Notes under the pieces: model-generated
Database searches by the model: none
Told to the model about the DNA's origin: nothing
The model's input: only the letters and a program-made list of their open reading frames with translations
Assembly (NCBI GenBank): GCA_020746875.1
Contig: JAGTJL010000004.1
Span: forward strand, 1,984,001-2,048,000
From: Rhexocercosporidium sp. MPI-PUGE-AT-0058
Lineage: Eukaryota > Ascomycota > Leotiomycetes > Helotiales
DNA length: 64,000 bases
Direction of reading: 5' to 3'
Position numbers and translations under genes: made by a program
Part shown: piece after piece, positions 32,300 through 43,084 of the stretch
Layout of the letters: the number at the start of each line of letters is the position of its first letter
How positions within the stretch are numbered: position 1 is the first letter of the stretch

Positions 32300-34046
32300 C
32301 TAGCCTCTTGACCACTGTTCTTTAATCACCATTGATTTTCTTTGGAAGACTACTGTCATCGTAGTATCATCAGGCTTGCCCAAGTTTACACTAACAGTCT
32401 GAACCCGAGCCCACTCAGATGGCACAACCGCTCGAGTTGGGTCCCTCAAATCCTCCAGGCCCACTTCTTCAAGTTCTATGACTCGCTCAACAGCCCTGAT
32501 GACCAGCTTTGAATCCCTAAATCCCTGACTGGGAGGATGCCGGCGCAGTAAAGTCAGTGCGTGACGACGAATAGTTGGATTGCGGCATTTGGTCGCCACA
32601 ACAAATAGTGGTGATACGCTTTGTAGTATGTGGGAGTTTGTCTTCGACCCAGCTAAGCACGGCGTCTCCATATAAACGCTGCATTTGTTTAGATTGACTC
32701 TGCTCAGCTTGACCAGCGCATCGTAGTCATGAACATAAGCGTCAAAAGACATCTCGTCGGTGTTGAGGGCACTAAATACCCACATCGATGCACATTTATG
32801 AGAGAGTTTGATGTGTGTTAACCTGCCACGATCGTAGTTGGACACTCGAGTGCTTCGGAGAAGTTCTTCGGCTGCATCCGACCAACCTTGAATCCTCCTC
32901 TGGAGATTCTGCTTCTCCTCAAGCAAGTGCGCACGCTCCTCAGAATTCCTGTCTGGAGCATGTAAAGACTTGACAGCGAAATCATGAGCCGTTGCGAGGA
33001 GCCTCGTATGATAATCCCTTGCTTGACGGTAGTCAAGGAAGGTCTCTGGGATATCCTCAAACGTGTCATGAACTCGCTTGGCAGCTGGCGTCGAGTTTTG
33101 GCCGTAGATGAAACTTTGGTTATTGAAGTGATCAAATATGGGAACAACATTTGCCTTGAGCAATTTCCCATTCGATTGGTAGAAGGTTGGCAGTGATCCC
33201 GGTGTGTCGAGTGAGCGTATGATGCGAACACCTGCTTGGAGATGGTTCCTTGCCTCCTTGATATTTCCGAGAACAATTTCGATGCAGACGAAGATAATGC
33301 AGCTAACAAGAACAGACTCGGCTGACTGTGACTCGGGCTCAGTGGATTTGGTCAACTGCGCAATGGCTTTATTGTAGTGACTCAATCCATTTCGATGATG
33401 AAGAAGTCGTAAGTCTTCATCATCGATCGCACCTTGCTCGTGAAGAGTTCCTAAGGCAAGTACGGAGTGCCAAACAGTCGATTCGTATCTAATCATAGAG
33501 CTTAGTATGCATATTTTCGAATTCTCGACGTCAAGTTTTCAGAGTAAATGATCAAGTCCTCATTCGAGAATCGAAAGTGACTTCAAAGTCGGGGAAGACG
33601 GACTGGCTCATCTGTAAAAGGAAATAACTCCAGAAATTCTTGTCGAAATAACAGGATAGAATTGGAGATGTAACACAACAGAAGAAGTCAAATGCTCTCT
33701 GGTCTTGGCTCGTTCCTCGGAAAAGGCTAGGTGGTTTTTCGATGGTTGGAATGACTGGTTTTGGCAACAGGTTTGGACGAACGACAGCGACGATAGGTTT
33801 GGGTTTTGACGGAGGTTCCATGTATCCACATATGAAGCCACCAGAGTTGCATCTCGAGCAGATAGGTTTTGATTCATCACATCGCAGATGCCTCGACCTG
33901 CGCGTTGTTAGTTGGAGAGACGTTCGCTGAATGAAAGCGTAGAGATGTACTAACTTGCATGTGCTACATCCGGTTGTTTTCTTTGGGTGTCCTTTTCTTT
34001 TCGCCTTTCCATCCCCGCCCGTTGTGCCTGCCGATAGAGTTTCCAT
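32300..34046 (-). CDS. Zn2Cys6 transcription factor, 524 aa
   Basis: Three exons: 34046..33955, 33897..33604 and 33488..32300, with introns of 57 and 115 nt. The first intron sits inside the zinc cluster, as is common. The binuclear cluster is complete: Cys27, Cys30, Cys37, Cys44, Cys47 and Cys54 (TGCSTCKSRHLRCDESKP..CSRC...ICG spacing C-x2-C-x6-C-x6-C-x2-C-x6-C), preceded by a basic RKGHPKKTT. The remaining protein matches the fungal-specific regulatory half (Fungal_trans_2 type): FFLLQMSQYESTVWHSVLAL-like helix across intron 2, SHYNKAIAQLTK, ACLAGSKTNSH. The second donor (CCA|GTCC) is weak but the only one that keeps this helix in frame. It is nuclear, presumably binding CGG-type half sites; its targets are unknown. 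Confidence 0.9.
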
Positions 34047-34615
34047 CTTCCTCAGCACAGTCGGCCTGCAACTTGGCTCAAACCCTGTCAATTTTGTGAC
34101 TTCGTTGGGTTCAAATGTAGTCTGTCGGACTCCCACTTTCTCTGCTCTGTTATTTCAAGGTCGCAAACATAAGTCAAAGAGAGCAAACAGTTGTTGTTGA
34201 TCATGTTGAAGGAAGATTGCCTGATAGGTAGGTCAAGCACCGTCACATGACAGTCAGCCCTAGTAAAACAGGGGCAAGTATTTGTCATGTTGTCAACACG
34301 TAGCTATTTGAAGTAAGTTACTCGCATCTTCTCATTCTGCAATCTACGTCGAATTTTGGCTTCTCTCGTGTTTGGTTGTGCTTTAATCCTGGAACCTCTT
34401 CCCAGCCTTCAGAGATGAACCGGGGAGATGAGGTTAGGAAATCTCGAAAATGGCGCAGCAAGCTCAACCCCTCGCCTGTGATGCGGAGGTGTTCTGAAAC
34501 TGGGAGAGTCTGATACTGCTGCCTTACCGTCATTAGAATAGACCTAAGCACCATCGTTGTTTGAGTCCCAATATTCACACTCAGAAGCAGATTCTGGACG
34601 TCCTGGCCTTCAAAG
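34047..34615. other. divergent promoter region
   Basis: Shared upstream region of the Zn2Cys6 gene (-) and F-box gene (+). The minus frame 34318-34626 overlaps the F-box start and is not supported. Confidence 0.5.
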
Positions 34616-35398
34616 ATGTCTTCCACATCATCAACAGATCAAGTTTTTGCTGTCCCGGAGCTCATCACAGCTATCATCCTTCAACTGCCTATTCAAGACA
34701 TACTCACCCACGCACAGCTAGTCAATCGTAGCTGGAAATTAGCTGTCGACTCATTGCCGGTGCAGCAAGCCGTTTTCCTCACGCCTCAGCAATCGGACCA
34801 TGGTATGAAGCCCAAGTTCAATCCCCTGCTCAAAGAAAAGTTTCCGTCCTGGTTCAACTGCGCAGAACGAAATAACACAGATCGCGATAAGCGCGGATGG
34901 CAATTCGAGAGGCTTGAATGGGGTTCCAGCCCCGAAAAATGCGCAGCCTATGCTCGGAAGGAAGCCAGTTGGCGCCAGATGCTTCCTGTGCAGCCTCCGG
35001 CGACGATTTTTGAAGTTCGGAAAGCCGAACACTACCAGGGGAGAAGCTATCTGAAAGTTGGACAAGTAGCGTTCAGTGAAGGCGTGAGGATGGGAACGTT
35101 GTATGATTGGGCGCAGAAAACATTTAGGATGCCAATTTCTGAATTCCAGATGAAGTGGCATATGGTTTCACCGACCGAGGATGTAGAGCTTGACTTTTCG
35201 ATGCCGCCTGATGAAACTGAGACACCTGACGAGATTGAAAAACGGATGATGGGACAGGGCCCACCCAAGGTCACGATGAATACGAGTTACACAATGCAGT
35301 GTGATTTTGGTATGGAACCGGATGTTCAGCCGAAATTCATTAGTGAAGGCTATGAGGATCTGAGTATCACATGGGGAGGGGAGAAAAACCTAAGATAG
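34616..35398 (+). CDS. F-box domain protein, 260 aa
   Basis: Single exon, ATG at 34616. Residues 9-55 form an F-box: VFAVPELITAIILQLPIQDI, then HAQLVNRSWKLAVDSLPVQQ. F-box proteins recruit substrates to SCF ubiquitin ligases through Skp1. The rest is a beta-rich region without recognisable repeats, with HMVSPTEDVELDFSMPPDET near 180-200. It ends DLSITWGGEKNLR. This domain order (N-terminal F-box, then about 200 residues of unknown fold) is frequent in lineage-expanded fungal F-box proteins. There is no signal peptide. Substrate unknown. Confidence 0.85.
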   Translation: MSSTSSTDQVFAVPELITAIILQLPIQDILTHAQLVNRSWKLAVDSLPVQQAVFLTPQQSDHGMKPKFNPLLKEKFPSWFNCAERNNTDRDKRGWQFERLEWGSSPEKCAAYARKEASWRQMLPVQPPATIFEVRKAEHYQGRSYLKVGQVAFSEGVRMGTLYDWAQKTFRMPISEFQMKWHMVSPTEDVELDFSMPPDETETPDEIEKRMMGQGPPKVTMNTSYTMQCDFGMEPDVQPKFISEGYEDLSITWGGEKNLR

Positions 35399-35528
35399 CC
35401 AGCAAAGTTCGGTTTAGTCTAGCACCCGGAAGGAACTAGGTGGATTAAAGAGGTGTTGTTCAATATTTTAGATTGAAGCTACCATCGACAAGATGATATC
35501 GACTGCCCAAATCAGGTATTGTATACTC

Positions 35529-36342
35529 TCAATAGTCGTGTAAATTGCCTCCCGCGCAACTCAGCAGCTCAATTTCCTTCCTTTTCCGTTCTGCGCATTC
35601 CTCTTTGATCTTCTCAATCGCGTCATCCAAGCCATCCATTTCAATCCCATCCTTCATCCACATGGTCCCATTCACCCAAAGCTCACCACAGAACCTAATA
35701 TGTGACATTCTTGCAATGAATGGGAGGGCAGAGCCATCCTTCGGATATTTTATTTTGTTGCCAAACAGACCAGTTGGCGGACACAAACGCAACCCAGGGA
35801 AGGATATTGTCTTATGTACCTTCTTATTTTATACGCTACTTAAATATTCCATGCTTCGAACCATATCATTTAGTGAGACACGGGAGGTAGCAATCCTGGT
35901 TTGGCTGTCATGATAAAGCGATGCTTCCGTTTCACTGAAAAAGACACCCTCGATTATCCGGCAATTGCTTAGTGTCTCCCGTATCTTCCAAAATTAGATC
36001 TCGATTCCACGTCCCAGAGAGAATGCCATTCCGAGTTTTCTGGAACGATAGATCCAGGAAGCTTTTCCGAGAGAAAACATCTTTCTCTTCAGCATATATC
36101 TGCTTGCAAGTACGGAGTATTTTGAGCGACATGCGCTTCTTGGATATCAGGTAATCAAGGTCAGGGGAACGATGTCTTAGCAACTCTATCATGAAGCGGG
36201 TGGGATATGCCTTCAGAGCATCTCCGTCTTCTTCGGACGGTTTCAAGGTGACGTATCCGGTTGGCTCCAGCATCTCGATGTAGACCATGTCTCGCAGCTC
36301 GCGAGAGAGACTGATGAAGCGAAAAGCCGGAGGGCTTTCCAT
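35529..36342 (-). CDS. 2EXR-domain protein, 228 aa (second intron uncertain)
   Basis: The first ATG at 36342 gives MESPPAFRFISLSRELRDMV, the 2EXR opening. Without splicing the frame ends at 35932, but an intron 36010..35935 (GT donor, CACTAAGC branch, TTTTTCAG) joins it exactly to ETEASLYHDSQT. A second intron is needed to pass a TAA and reach the conserved end (FPGLRLCPPTGLFGNKIKYP, SALPFIARMSHIRFCGELWV). Two donors fit: 35861 (ATG|GTTCGA) or 35879 (CGT|GTCTCA), both to the acceptor at 35811. Exons with the first choice: 36342..36011, 35934..35862, 35810..35529. 2EXR proteins are an expanded fungal family of unknown function; another member starts at the left edge of this window. Weak donors leave pseudogene decay as an alternative. 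Confidence 0.55.
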
Positions 36343-37045
36343 TGAGGTCAGAACGGAGAATAACGATATTTTGAAAGGCCAAAAATTCAATAGAAGAGGT
36401 GCTTATCGTGGCGAAGTAAAGTATGTTGCGGAAGCTTCATGCGACCCGGGAGCTCCCGAAAAGTTTGTGGAATGTGCGTTGGCGAGTGTCATCAGCTTGA
36501 CGGACGCACTTACCATTAATATCCAACTCCCGTACCACTCAATAGAATGATTGGTTTCTCTTTGACAGCGTCCGAATGTAGAGAGATGAAGAGAAAAAGA
36601 ACAAGATATGAAGGCCAAGCAGTTTTAGGAAGGTGGGAAGTTGGAGATTACACGAGCAACACTTCAACCGTACATCTGATATTACAGAGTAATTGAAGTC
36701 TTCAAAGTATCCAAGCCGTAACTTGAGACGGATTATAGTTCACAAAACAATTCTATACCTTACTTTATGTAGAAGCTTTTCGATTTGCGAAGTGACGGTT
36801 TTGGGGAGGAGGAATTTGATGCCTTGCATTTCAGGTCGAAAGGGAATTCGCGCTAAGAAATAAATCGTGGATCATGAGCTTCAACTTCAACATCTCCAAG
36901 CTTCATCAAGATACCCAACCTTCACTCGCACCACTGCCCTTCAGTCATTCCGGTAGCCTGTCTTCGATAATAGGATCTGCTGCACCATCCAAGCCATTGA
37001 AGGCATCCCTAAGGTCAATTGACGCCCTGCGTCACCACCACAATC
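36343..37045. other. divergent promoter region, no gene recognised
   Basis: Upstream of the 2EXR gene (-) and bL28m gene (+). An ATG-starting frame from 36874 runs into bL28m in another frame and is not supported. Confidence 0.5.
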
Positions 37046-37729
37046 ATGCCTCTCTTCACACCATCCCATCCCTCCCTCACCCATCTCCGGAGCTTCAGCT
37101 GCACCGCACGAACTCTCGCAAACTCCACGAAGCAGCGTCTGAAGATCGAACACACCGGCGTCCCTCCATACCCCTACGGACCTTCTCAAATTTACAAACA
37201 GTCCAATTTCGGTCTCTACGGTACGCAAAAGATCCGGTTCGGAAACATTGTGTCGGAGAAAAACGAGATCAAGACACGTCGACACTGGAGGCCCAATGTG
37301 CATAATAAGAGGCTATGGAGCGATGCGATGCAGAGCTACATTAGGCTAAGGATTACAACGAGGGTGCTGAGGACGGTGGATAAGGTTGGAGGGCTGGATG
37401 AGTATTTGCTTGGGGAGAAGGCGGGGAGGCTTAAGGAGTTGGGGATGGGTGGATGGAAGTTGAGGTGGAGGATTATGCAGACGGATAAGGTTAAAGAGAG
37501 ATTTAGACGGCAGAGAGAGTTGCTGGGTTTGCCGCCTCAGGAAGATGAATTGGTTGGTGTGGATGGGCAAGTCGCTACGAAACAGCAGATTGTGGAAGAG
37601 ATCAGTGCTTTTGATGCGGGTCTCAAGAAGGGAAAGGAGGTTGAGCTGGGAGAGGATATTGAGGCTGGGGAGATGGATCCTGGGTTCATGCATGAACAAC
37701 CTGCGAAGCAGGGCAATGTTTTGTTGTGA
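37046..37729 (+). CDS. MRPL24: mitochondrial large-subunit ribosomal protein bL28m
   Basis: Single exon of 227 aa. The first in-frame ATG is at 37046; the frame upstream has only a TTG. Residues 1-25 (MPLFTPSHPSLTHLRSFSCT) form a basic, Ser/Thr-rich mitochondrial targeting sequence. The bL28 core follows: YPYGPSQIYKQSNFGLYGTQ, FGNIVSEKNEIKTRRHWRPN, RLWSDAMQSYIRLRITTRVL, RTVDKVGGLDEYLLGEKAGR. Fungal mitochondrial members carry this C-terminal extension (WRIMQTDKVKERFRRQRELL). It binds rRNA in the 54S mitoribosomal subunit. The symbol follows yeast naming for bL28m. Confidence 0.9.
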   Translation: MPLFTPSHPSLTHLRSFSCTARTLANSTKQRLKIEHTGVPPYPYGPSQIYKQSNFGLYGTQKIRFGNIVSEKNEIKTRRHWRPNVHNKRLWSDAMQSYIRLRITTRVLRTVDKVGGLDEYLLGEKAGRLKELGMGGWKLRWRIMQTDKVKERFRRQRELLGLPPQEDELVGVDGQVATKQQIVEEISAFDAGLKKGKEVELGEDIEAGEMDPGFMHEQPAKQGNVLL

Positions 37730-38319
37730 GGAAGAAGCTTGTACAACCAACAATGTATTAACCTGTAATAAATGACGGCAGCGGTTTTGTCCTTCTCCAT
37801 GTTTATGTCAACGCGTCTTCCACTCGTACCAACCGCCAAGTGGCTGGCAATCCTTCCTTTTTTTGTACGTCAGACTAAGCGCTTCCGTGCTATGTTGCAT
37901 CTAGTCGTCTCTTCATATCACGATCTATTTCATTGCCTTGAATCGCATCGATCCTGTCGTTGATTTAAGTTTTTGTTGCTTTATTACTCGTGCCGATCGG
38001 TACGAAATTGCCAAATTCACTGCCAGAGAAGCTCATAGCATGCAATCATAGGGGAACTGATCTTGAGGATTGATGTTTCTGGTAAGTAGTGTGCAGAGAC
38101 AGACATAGCATGACGCAGAACGGTCAAAACAATTCACGGTTCTATGGGCTGAACCGCGGAAAGAAGCATTGACAAGTTTCCGTAATCAAGAGCAACCACT
38201 CTCGCTTCTTACAGGTACGAATGCATGTAACGCCACAGTCGTCCTGAAAGCATCGCACTGCAGCTTCAAATCGCGGAAGGTTCTGGTCGAATTTGTAGAG
38301 CCTTCTTACATTCCGTACT
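37730..38319. other. convergent intergenic region
   Basis: 3' flanks of bL28m (+) and the 276-aa gene (-). No supported frame. Confidence 0.5.
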
Positions 38320-39150
38320 CTATTTCCTTCCAGTCATTTTCGCCAGTCCTTCTGGATCTATCCGCCACTTTCTCAACTGCGCGTCCGTCAAGAAAGCAGG
38401 ATACGCTGCCAAACTGTCTACCAACATCTCGATTCTACCAAGCGTAATATCTAGATTCACGAAATAGCTATCCGAAATCGCATCCTCGATCGCCAGCGCC
38501 ATATCCTGCCAGGCCCAACCGGCTCCATATTCACTCCACATCTCGCTGCACTCATCAGTCCTACACTGCCAAAGCTTCAGAAAAGTGTGGCACATTCCCT
38601 GCAGCATGAACCCTAGCGCGGCTCGAAGACTGTAATATTGATTTTTCCCTCTCTGTCGGAATATCAACAGCTCGTATATGCGGTCATGTATCCCATCTTG
38701 AACATTCAGTACCTCGCGCTTCGAATATTTACCCCGTGGTCCACCTTTTTCGGCAAGTCTGTGATCAAAATTTAAGATAAATCGTTTGCTGCCTCCCAGA
38801 CTACCGAAGAAGAAGAGCTCATCGAAGAACTGGAAGTACGCCATCAGTACCACACTGTCGGGAATATCTGTAGCCTCAGGGCGGAGATCGAATATTCCCT
38901 CGCCGTGGAAGCGATGGATAGCTAGTTTTTGCAGTCGACCGAGTTGCTCTCCTCTGAATTTTGAGAAGAGGATCGCTTTTTCTGCTAGGTAGGTGGGGTA
39001 GTGTAGACCTGGTGTGAAGACCTCCGCGAGGCCTGCATGTAGGTTGTAGTCTCGGACTCTTCTATGTTTTCGGTGTTTCTCCATTTGAGTGCGAAGAAAG
39101 ATGGATTTCATAGAATTTAGGATGAAGAGAAGATACCTTGGCGACTGCAT
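38320..39150 (-). CDS. hypothetical protein, 276 aa
   Basis: Single exon with an ATG at 39150. An intracellular-looking globular protein rich in aromatics. Notable segments: RVRDYNLHAGLAEVFTPGLH, DIPDSVVLMAYFQFFDELFF, GPRGKYSKREVLNVQDGIHD, a cysteine-containing helix MCHTFLKLWQCRTDECSEMW, GAGWAWQDMALAIEDAISDS, and a C-terminal AFLTDAQLRKWRIDPEGLAK. The charged KYSKREV...HDRIYELL block and the mostly helical pattern recall metal-independent hypothetical proteins spread across Pezizomycotina; I cannot name the family. There is no signal peptide, membrane helix or catalytic motif that I recognise. Confidence 0.72.
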   Translation of the reverse strand: MQSPRYLLFILNSMKSIFLRTQMEKHRKHRRVRDYNLHAGLAEVFTPGLHYPTYLAEKAILFSKFRGEQLGRLQKLAIHRFHGEGIFDLRPEATDIPDSVVLMAYFQFFDELFFFGSLGGSKRFILNFDHRLAEKGGPRGKYSKREVLNVQDGIHDRIYELLIFRQRGKNQYYSLRAALGFMLQGMCHTFLKLWQCRTDECSEMWSEYGAGWAWQDMALAIEDAISDSYFVNLDITLGRIEMLVDSLAAYPAFLTDAQLRKWRIDPEGLAKMTGRK

Positions 39151-40319
39151 TGTCTATAATCTTGGCATAAGCTGACAACTATTAGCCCCACGTCAGAACT
39201 ACTGACACATTGGTGCTTGATGTGAATCGAATATTGGCTGACTTTGGGCAAGCTATTCCCGAAGTGAAATAGATTCATCATACCGCTAGCGATAGCCAAA
39301 CTGCTGGGAAATACCTAAACGACGATATGTGGACCGTTCCATGTGAACTTTCTATGTAGCATACAATGTCTTGCTACCCACCGAATTCAAGATGTTTGTG
39401 ATGTCCAATGCAGCCAAACCGAAGCGAGAACACAACAGTCAGATGTTCAGGGGCAATTGCACCTCGCTTAAATCTCCATCACCATGACCTACGGACCAAT
39501 CAGAAGCTACTCCAATACCACGTTGACAACACGATTCGGCTGAAAGTCAGTACATCCTGGGGACGCTTTTTTGTCATGTTTCTTGCGATGCTCATCCTAG
39601 TCACCGCCCGAAGACTTTTCGTCCACTCCTCATAGACCTGGGACGCTTGATGGATAGGTCTCCTATCTAGAGAGAAAATAATTTCACTCACCAGACCAAA
39701 ACAATCGAAACCGTATTGGATCATAATCGAAACGTACTCCAGTACCTAAACTGGTTGCATTCTCCTTCAAAACGACGTCATTGATAAGTGTCTAAGGAGG
39801 CCAATCGCACCACGTGACATGCCATGCCATGTCTCTTCTGTCAAGATAAGGGATGGTGTACAACGCAACAATGAATTGAAGACATCGATAATTCAGACCT
39901 GAAAGGAAGTCTATAGCGCTTCTTTCTCCCTTTGCCTACGTGCGTTGACTAGCAATCTACCCAATCGAGAAGCGAGAGCTGACTCGCATGCCCAAGCACG
40001 TTCAGGAGCACCAACGCCAAAAGACTTCTCATAAAGCAAACCGCGGAACGAGAACATCTTACAAGCACGCTTTCCCTGAAACCACATTATCCATAAACCG
40101 CTCCCCTTGAAAGAGAAAGGCTCTTCTATGGATGGATAGCGGCAGCTGGAAGTGAATCTTTCGTCTAAAGAGCTCCTCGCTTAGCGTATTGTGGGGGTGG
40201 GTCAAGCAAACGGAAAAAATAGGATCTCTACAACGGTGGGTGAGCTATTCAACTACACCTTTTCAACAAACTCCATCATCCCTCCAAATATTAGCTCAAC
40301 CCTTGAATTATCAGCAGCC
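39151..40319. other. divergent promoter region, no gene recognised
   Basis: Upstream of the 276-aa gene (-) and the TPR-SET gene (+). The frame 39408-39635 is not supported. The repeated CATGCCATGCCATG near 39818-39832 is a small direct repeat. Confidence 0.5.
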
Positions 40320-42696
40320 ATGGATCTCCAGGATGTATCTCATGATGAGCGATATGCGAAACTCCTCGAGACCTACCAAACACGACTCGAAGCAGCCCGT
40401 GCACGTGAAGGAGAGATACCCACAGATCGTCCGTCGCGGAATCAACTCGCTCGAGACCATATGGAGCAGTATGGGATAGATGTTAGAAACTCTGGAGCGA
40501 AAGGAATGAGAGTATCTGTTGTCGGTGACCCTTATCTGCCATCCACGGCGCCAGTCCACGAGCTCAAAAAGACCATGATCAGCAAGCTGACCTTGGAGAC
40601 ACACCATCGTGGCTCTTACCTCCTGCTGCGATGCTTCGTACCGCCTATAAGAGTGATGGGCATCATCTCTCTAGCTGAAGACGAAGCTGGTGATGCAATC
40701 ACATTTTCTTTGTATCAGCAGGAGTGCGAAGATCTGCAGTCTGCAGGTGAAATCTTGAAGAAGGGCAGTATCATATTGCTAAAGGAGCCTTACTTCAAGT
40801 GTGTTGGTGATGGTGGCTATGGTCTCCGTGTGGACCATCCGAGCGATGTCGTTTGGCTCTCGATTGATGATCCAAGAGTTCCTCCAGCATGGAGAGAAAC
40901 TGGAGATACCGGCGCTAAGAGTGGCGAGGAGTTGAACCAGGAAGGAAATGCCTATGTAAGTGAAGGCAAATTCAAGCAGGCAATCGAAAGGCAAGTCAGG
41001 GTCTTCTATGGCGAAACTCCGTAAATCTAACATATCAAAAGTTACGCAGCTGCACTTGCTACCACTCCGACATCGGTCGAAGCAGAAATCATTCACAACA
41101 ACAGAGCACTTGCTCTTCTTCGAGTCAAGAAGTACGATGCTGCTCTTGCAGACACCATATACGTCCAAGAACTTAGAGCTCGTTCAGAAAAGGCACTCTA
41201 TCGGGGCGCACTAGCGCTTTACAACCTCCGTCGATATCGTGAAGCCTTCGAAACCCTCCAAGTATTGACCGCCAAGTACCCCGCCAGTAAGCCTGGTGCC
41301 TTCGAAATTTTACGAGTTCAAGCTCGAATCAATGAACAGGACCATGGAATCTATAGCTTCAAGAAGATGCACAAGGCCTCCCGACTGCGGCCACCAATCA
41401 TCGATTGCGCGACACACATCGGTCCTGTCGAAGTTCGGAACATTCTAGGTAAAGGCCGAGGCCTAGTCACAACCCGGCGCGTGGATGCTGGGGAACTCCT
41501 GATGTGTGAGAAAGCTTTCTCTTATTGTCATGCTGAGCAGTTGAAAGACCCAAAAAGTGCGGCGACTGCAGAAATTGGCATCCTGGTGAACTTGCGTACC
41601 AAGCGTTTGACGATAGGCACACATGTTTCTCAGCTTCCCGGAATCTACCAGAACTTAGCAAGTAATCCATCTGTCGCCCTAGAGTTCATGAGCCTCTACA
41701 GTGGCTCGTACGAGCGGGCTGATACACAGAGTGTCAACGGTGTCCCAGTTATCGATAGGTACTGTACTTTACCCAACTCCACTGTTTGATCATACCCTTA
41801 CTGATAGCTCTAGTTTTCTGATAGAGAGAATCGTATCACTCAATGCTTTCGGAAGCCCTGTCAATTCCAAGGATGTCGAGTTTACCTCAGCATCCTTGTC
41901 CAAGAACCACAGCAAGATCTTCGATGCTTCAGGCGTATGGATCAAAGCAGCGTGCATCAACCACTCTTGCATGAAAAACTGCGCTCGCACTTTCATTGGC
42001 GATATGATGATTGTTCGGGCTACCAAGGACCTTCCGGCCGATACAGAGCTCAGTTGGTGCTATTCCGATCCCATGGACCGAGAAAAGATGCAGAAGTCGC
42101 TTTCGGACAGCTGGGGCTTCAAGTGTAATTGCGAAATATGTCAAGATGATTCGAGGACCCCAGCAGAGCTCCGAAACAGACGAAACCAACTCATGGCGAA
42201 GATCAAGAACAGCGATCCAAGCAAGATTGCGGCGGACATGGAAAAGACATACTTATCCCCCGCTCACGATATTCCCAGACTCGAGTTGTCACAGATTTAT
42301 CTCACATTGTCGTACCTCCACAAGCAGAATTCAGATCTAATCGAAGCAGGTGTCCATGCTCTCAAAGCACTCGAGGCGCTTGGATATGTGATCACGGGCG
42401 TCAACAAAAAGACCTTGAAGTCTGCTGGGAAGGGTGGTCTGATGGTAAAGCAATGGGGTTATGCTGCTGAACAGCTTTCTGAATGCTGGGAGACTCTTTA
42501 CACAGTCTGGTCATTGATTTCCCCTGATCTGACTGAGCAGGCGAGAAAATATTGGAAGCTGGCTTACATCATGGTTCGTGCGGGGGAGGGTGACACTTTT
42601 GAGCAGACTTACCGGTTGAAAGCACCCGCAACGTCGGCCGAGTCCGCGAATGGCAAGCTGGCAGTGCAAATTGGGACGGTGAACTTGAGCAGTTGA
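40320..42696 (+). CDS. TPR and SET domain protein (SMYD/Set5-like), 758 aa
   Basis: Three exons: 40320..40990, 41042..41758 and 41808..42696. The first intron is GC-AG (AG|GCAAGT...AAAAG|), the only solution keeping the TPR frame (KFKQAIE-SYAAALA). The first ATG in the frame is MDLQDVSHDERY at 40320; upstream there is only a GTG. TPR units cover about residues 205-300. The SET domain is split: residues about 350-380 (VRNILGKGRGLVTTRRVDAG) and about 505-550 (WIKAACINHSCMKNCARTFI, DTELSWCYSDP), followed by the post-SET-like Cys cluster FKCNCEICQ at about 567. SET proteins transfer methyl groups from S-adenosylmethionine to lysines; NHSC and the YSDP tyrosine are intact, but the target (histone or other protein) is unknown. 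Confidence 0.9.
40991..41041 (+). other. GC-AG intron in the TPR-SET gene
   Basis: 51-nt intron, AG|GCAAGT donor, CTAAC branch at about 41028, AAAAG acceptor. The nearby GT (40995) gives the wrong phase. Confidence 0.8.
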
Positions 42697-43084
42697 ACTA
42701 CGCTGTCCCGATGAAATGATTAAGGGCACCAGGGCATAATCTTGGCGTTGAGTACGGACAAAGTTGCAGCAAGCCAGCAATAAAGTCTCGTAGGATTACT
42801 TTGATACTATAAATTATGGGCTCTTACGGTTTTCGGCATGGAGCAAGGAAGCTATTGAGGCAATGGAGACGGTTGCAAGTGACTGTTAGAAGTTTGCTTT
42901 TGAACACTAAATAGAAGATAAATCGCTCCATTACGTATAACACAGTTTTGCATGTACATTCGGTGATACAGAAATTTACAGATCCAGCCGCCTAAGAAGT
43001 ACAGTACCTCAGCTCTCCATAAAAAGTCAACAGTGGTCAACACTTGCACTGCGGAAGAATTTTGATAACTGAAAAAAATTTTCT
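42697..43084. other. convergent intergenic region
   Basis: 3' flanks of the TPR-SET gene (+) and STAND-N-like gene (-). Nothing recognised. Confidence 0.5.

Noticed and set aside
36874..37305. 143-codon frame upstream of and overlapping bL28m
   Set aside because: It is the shifted-frame shadow of bL28m and loses any sense once bL28m begins.
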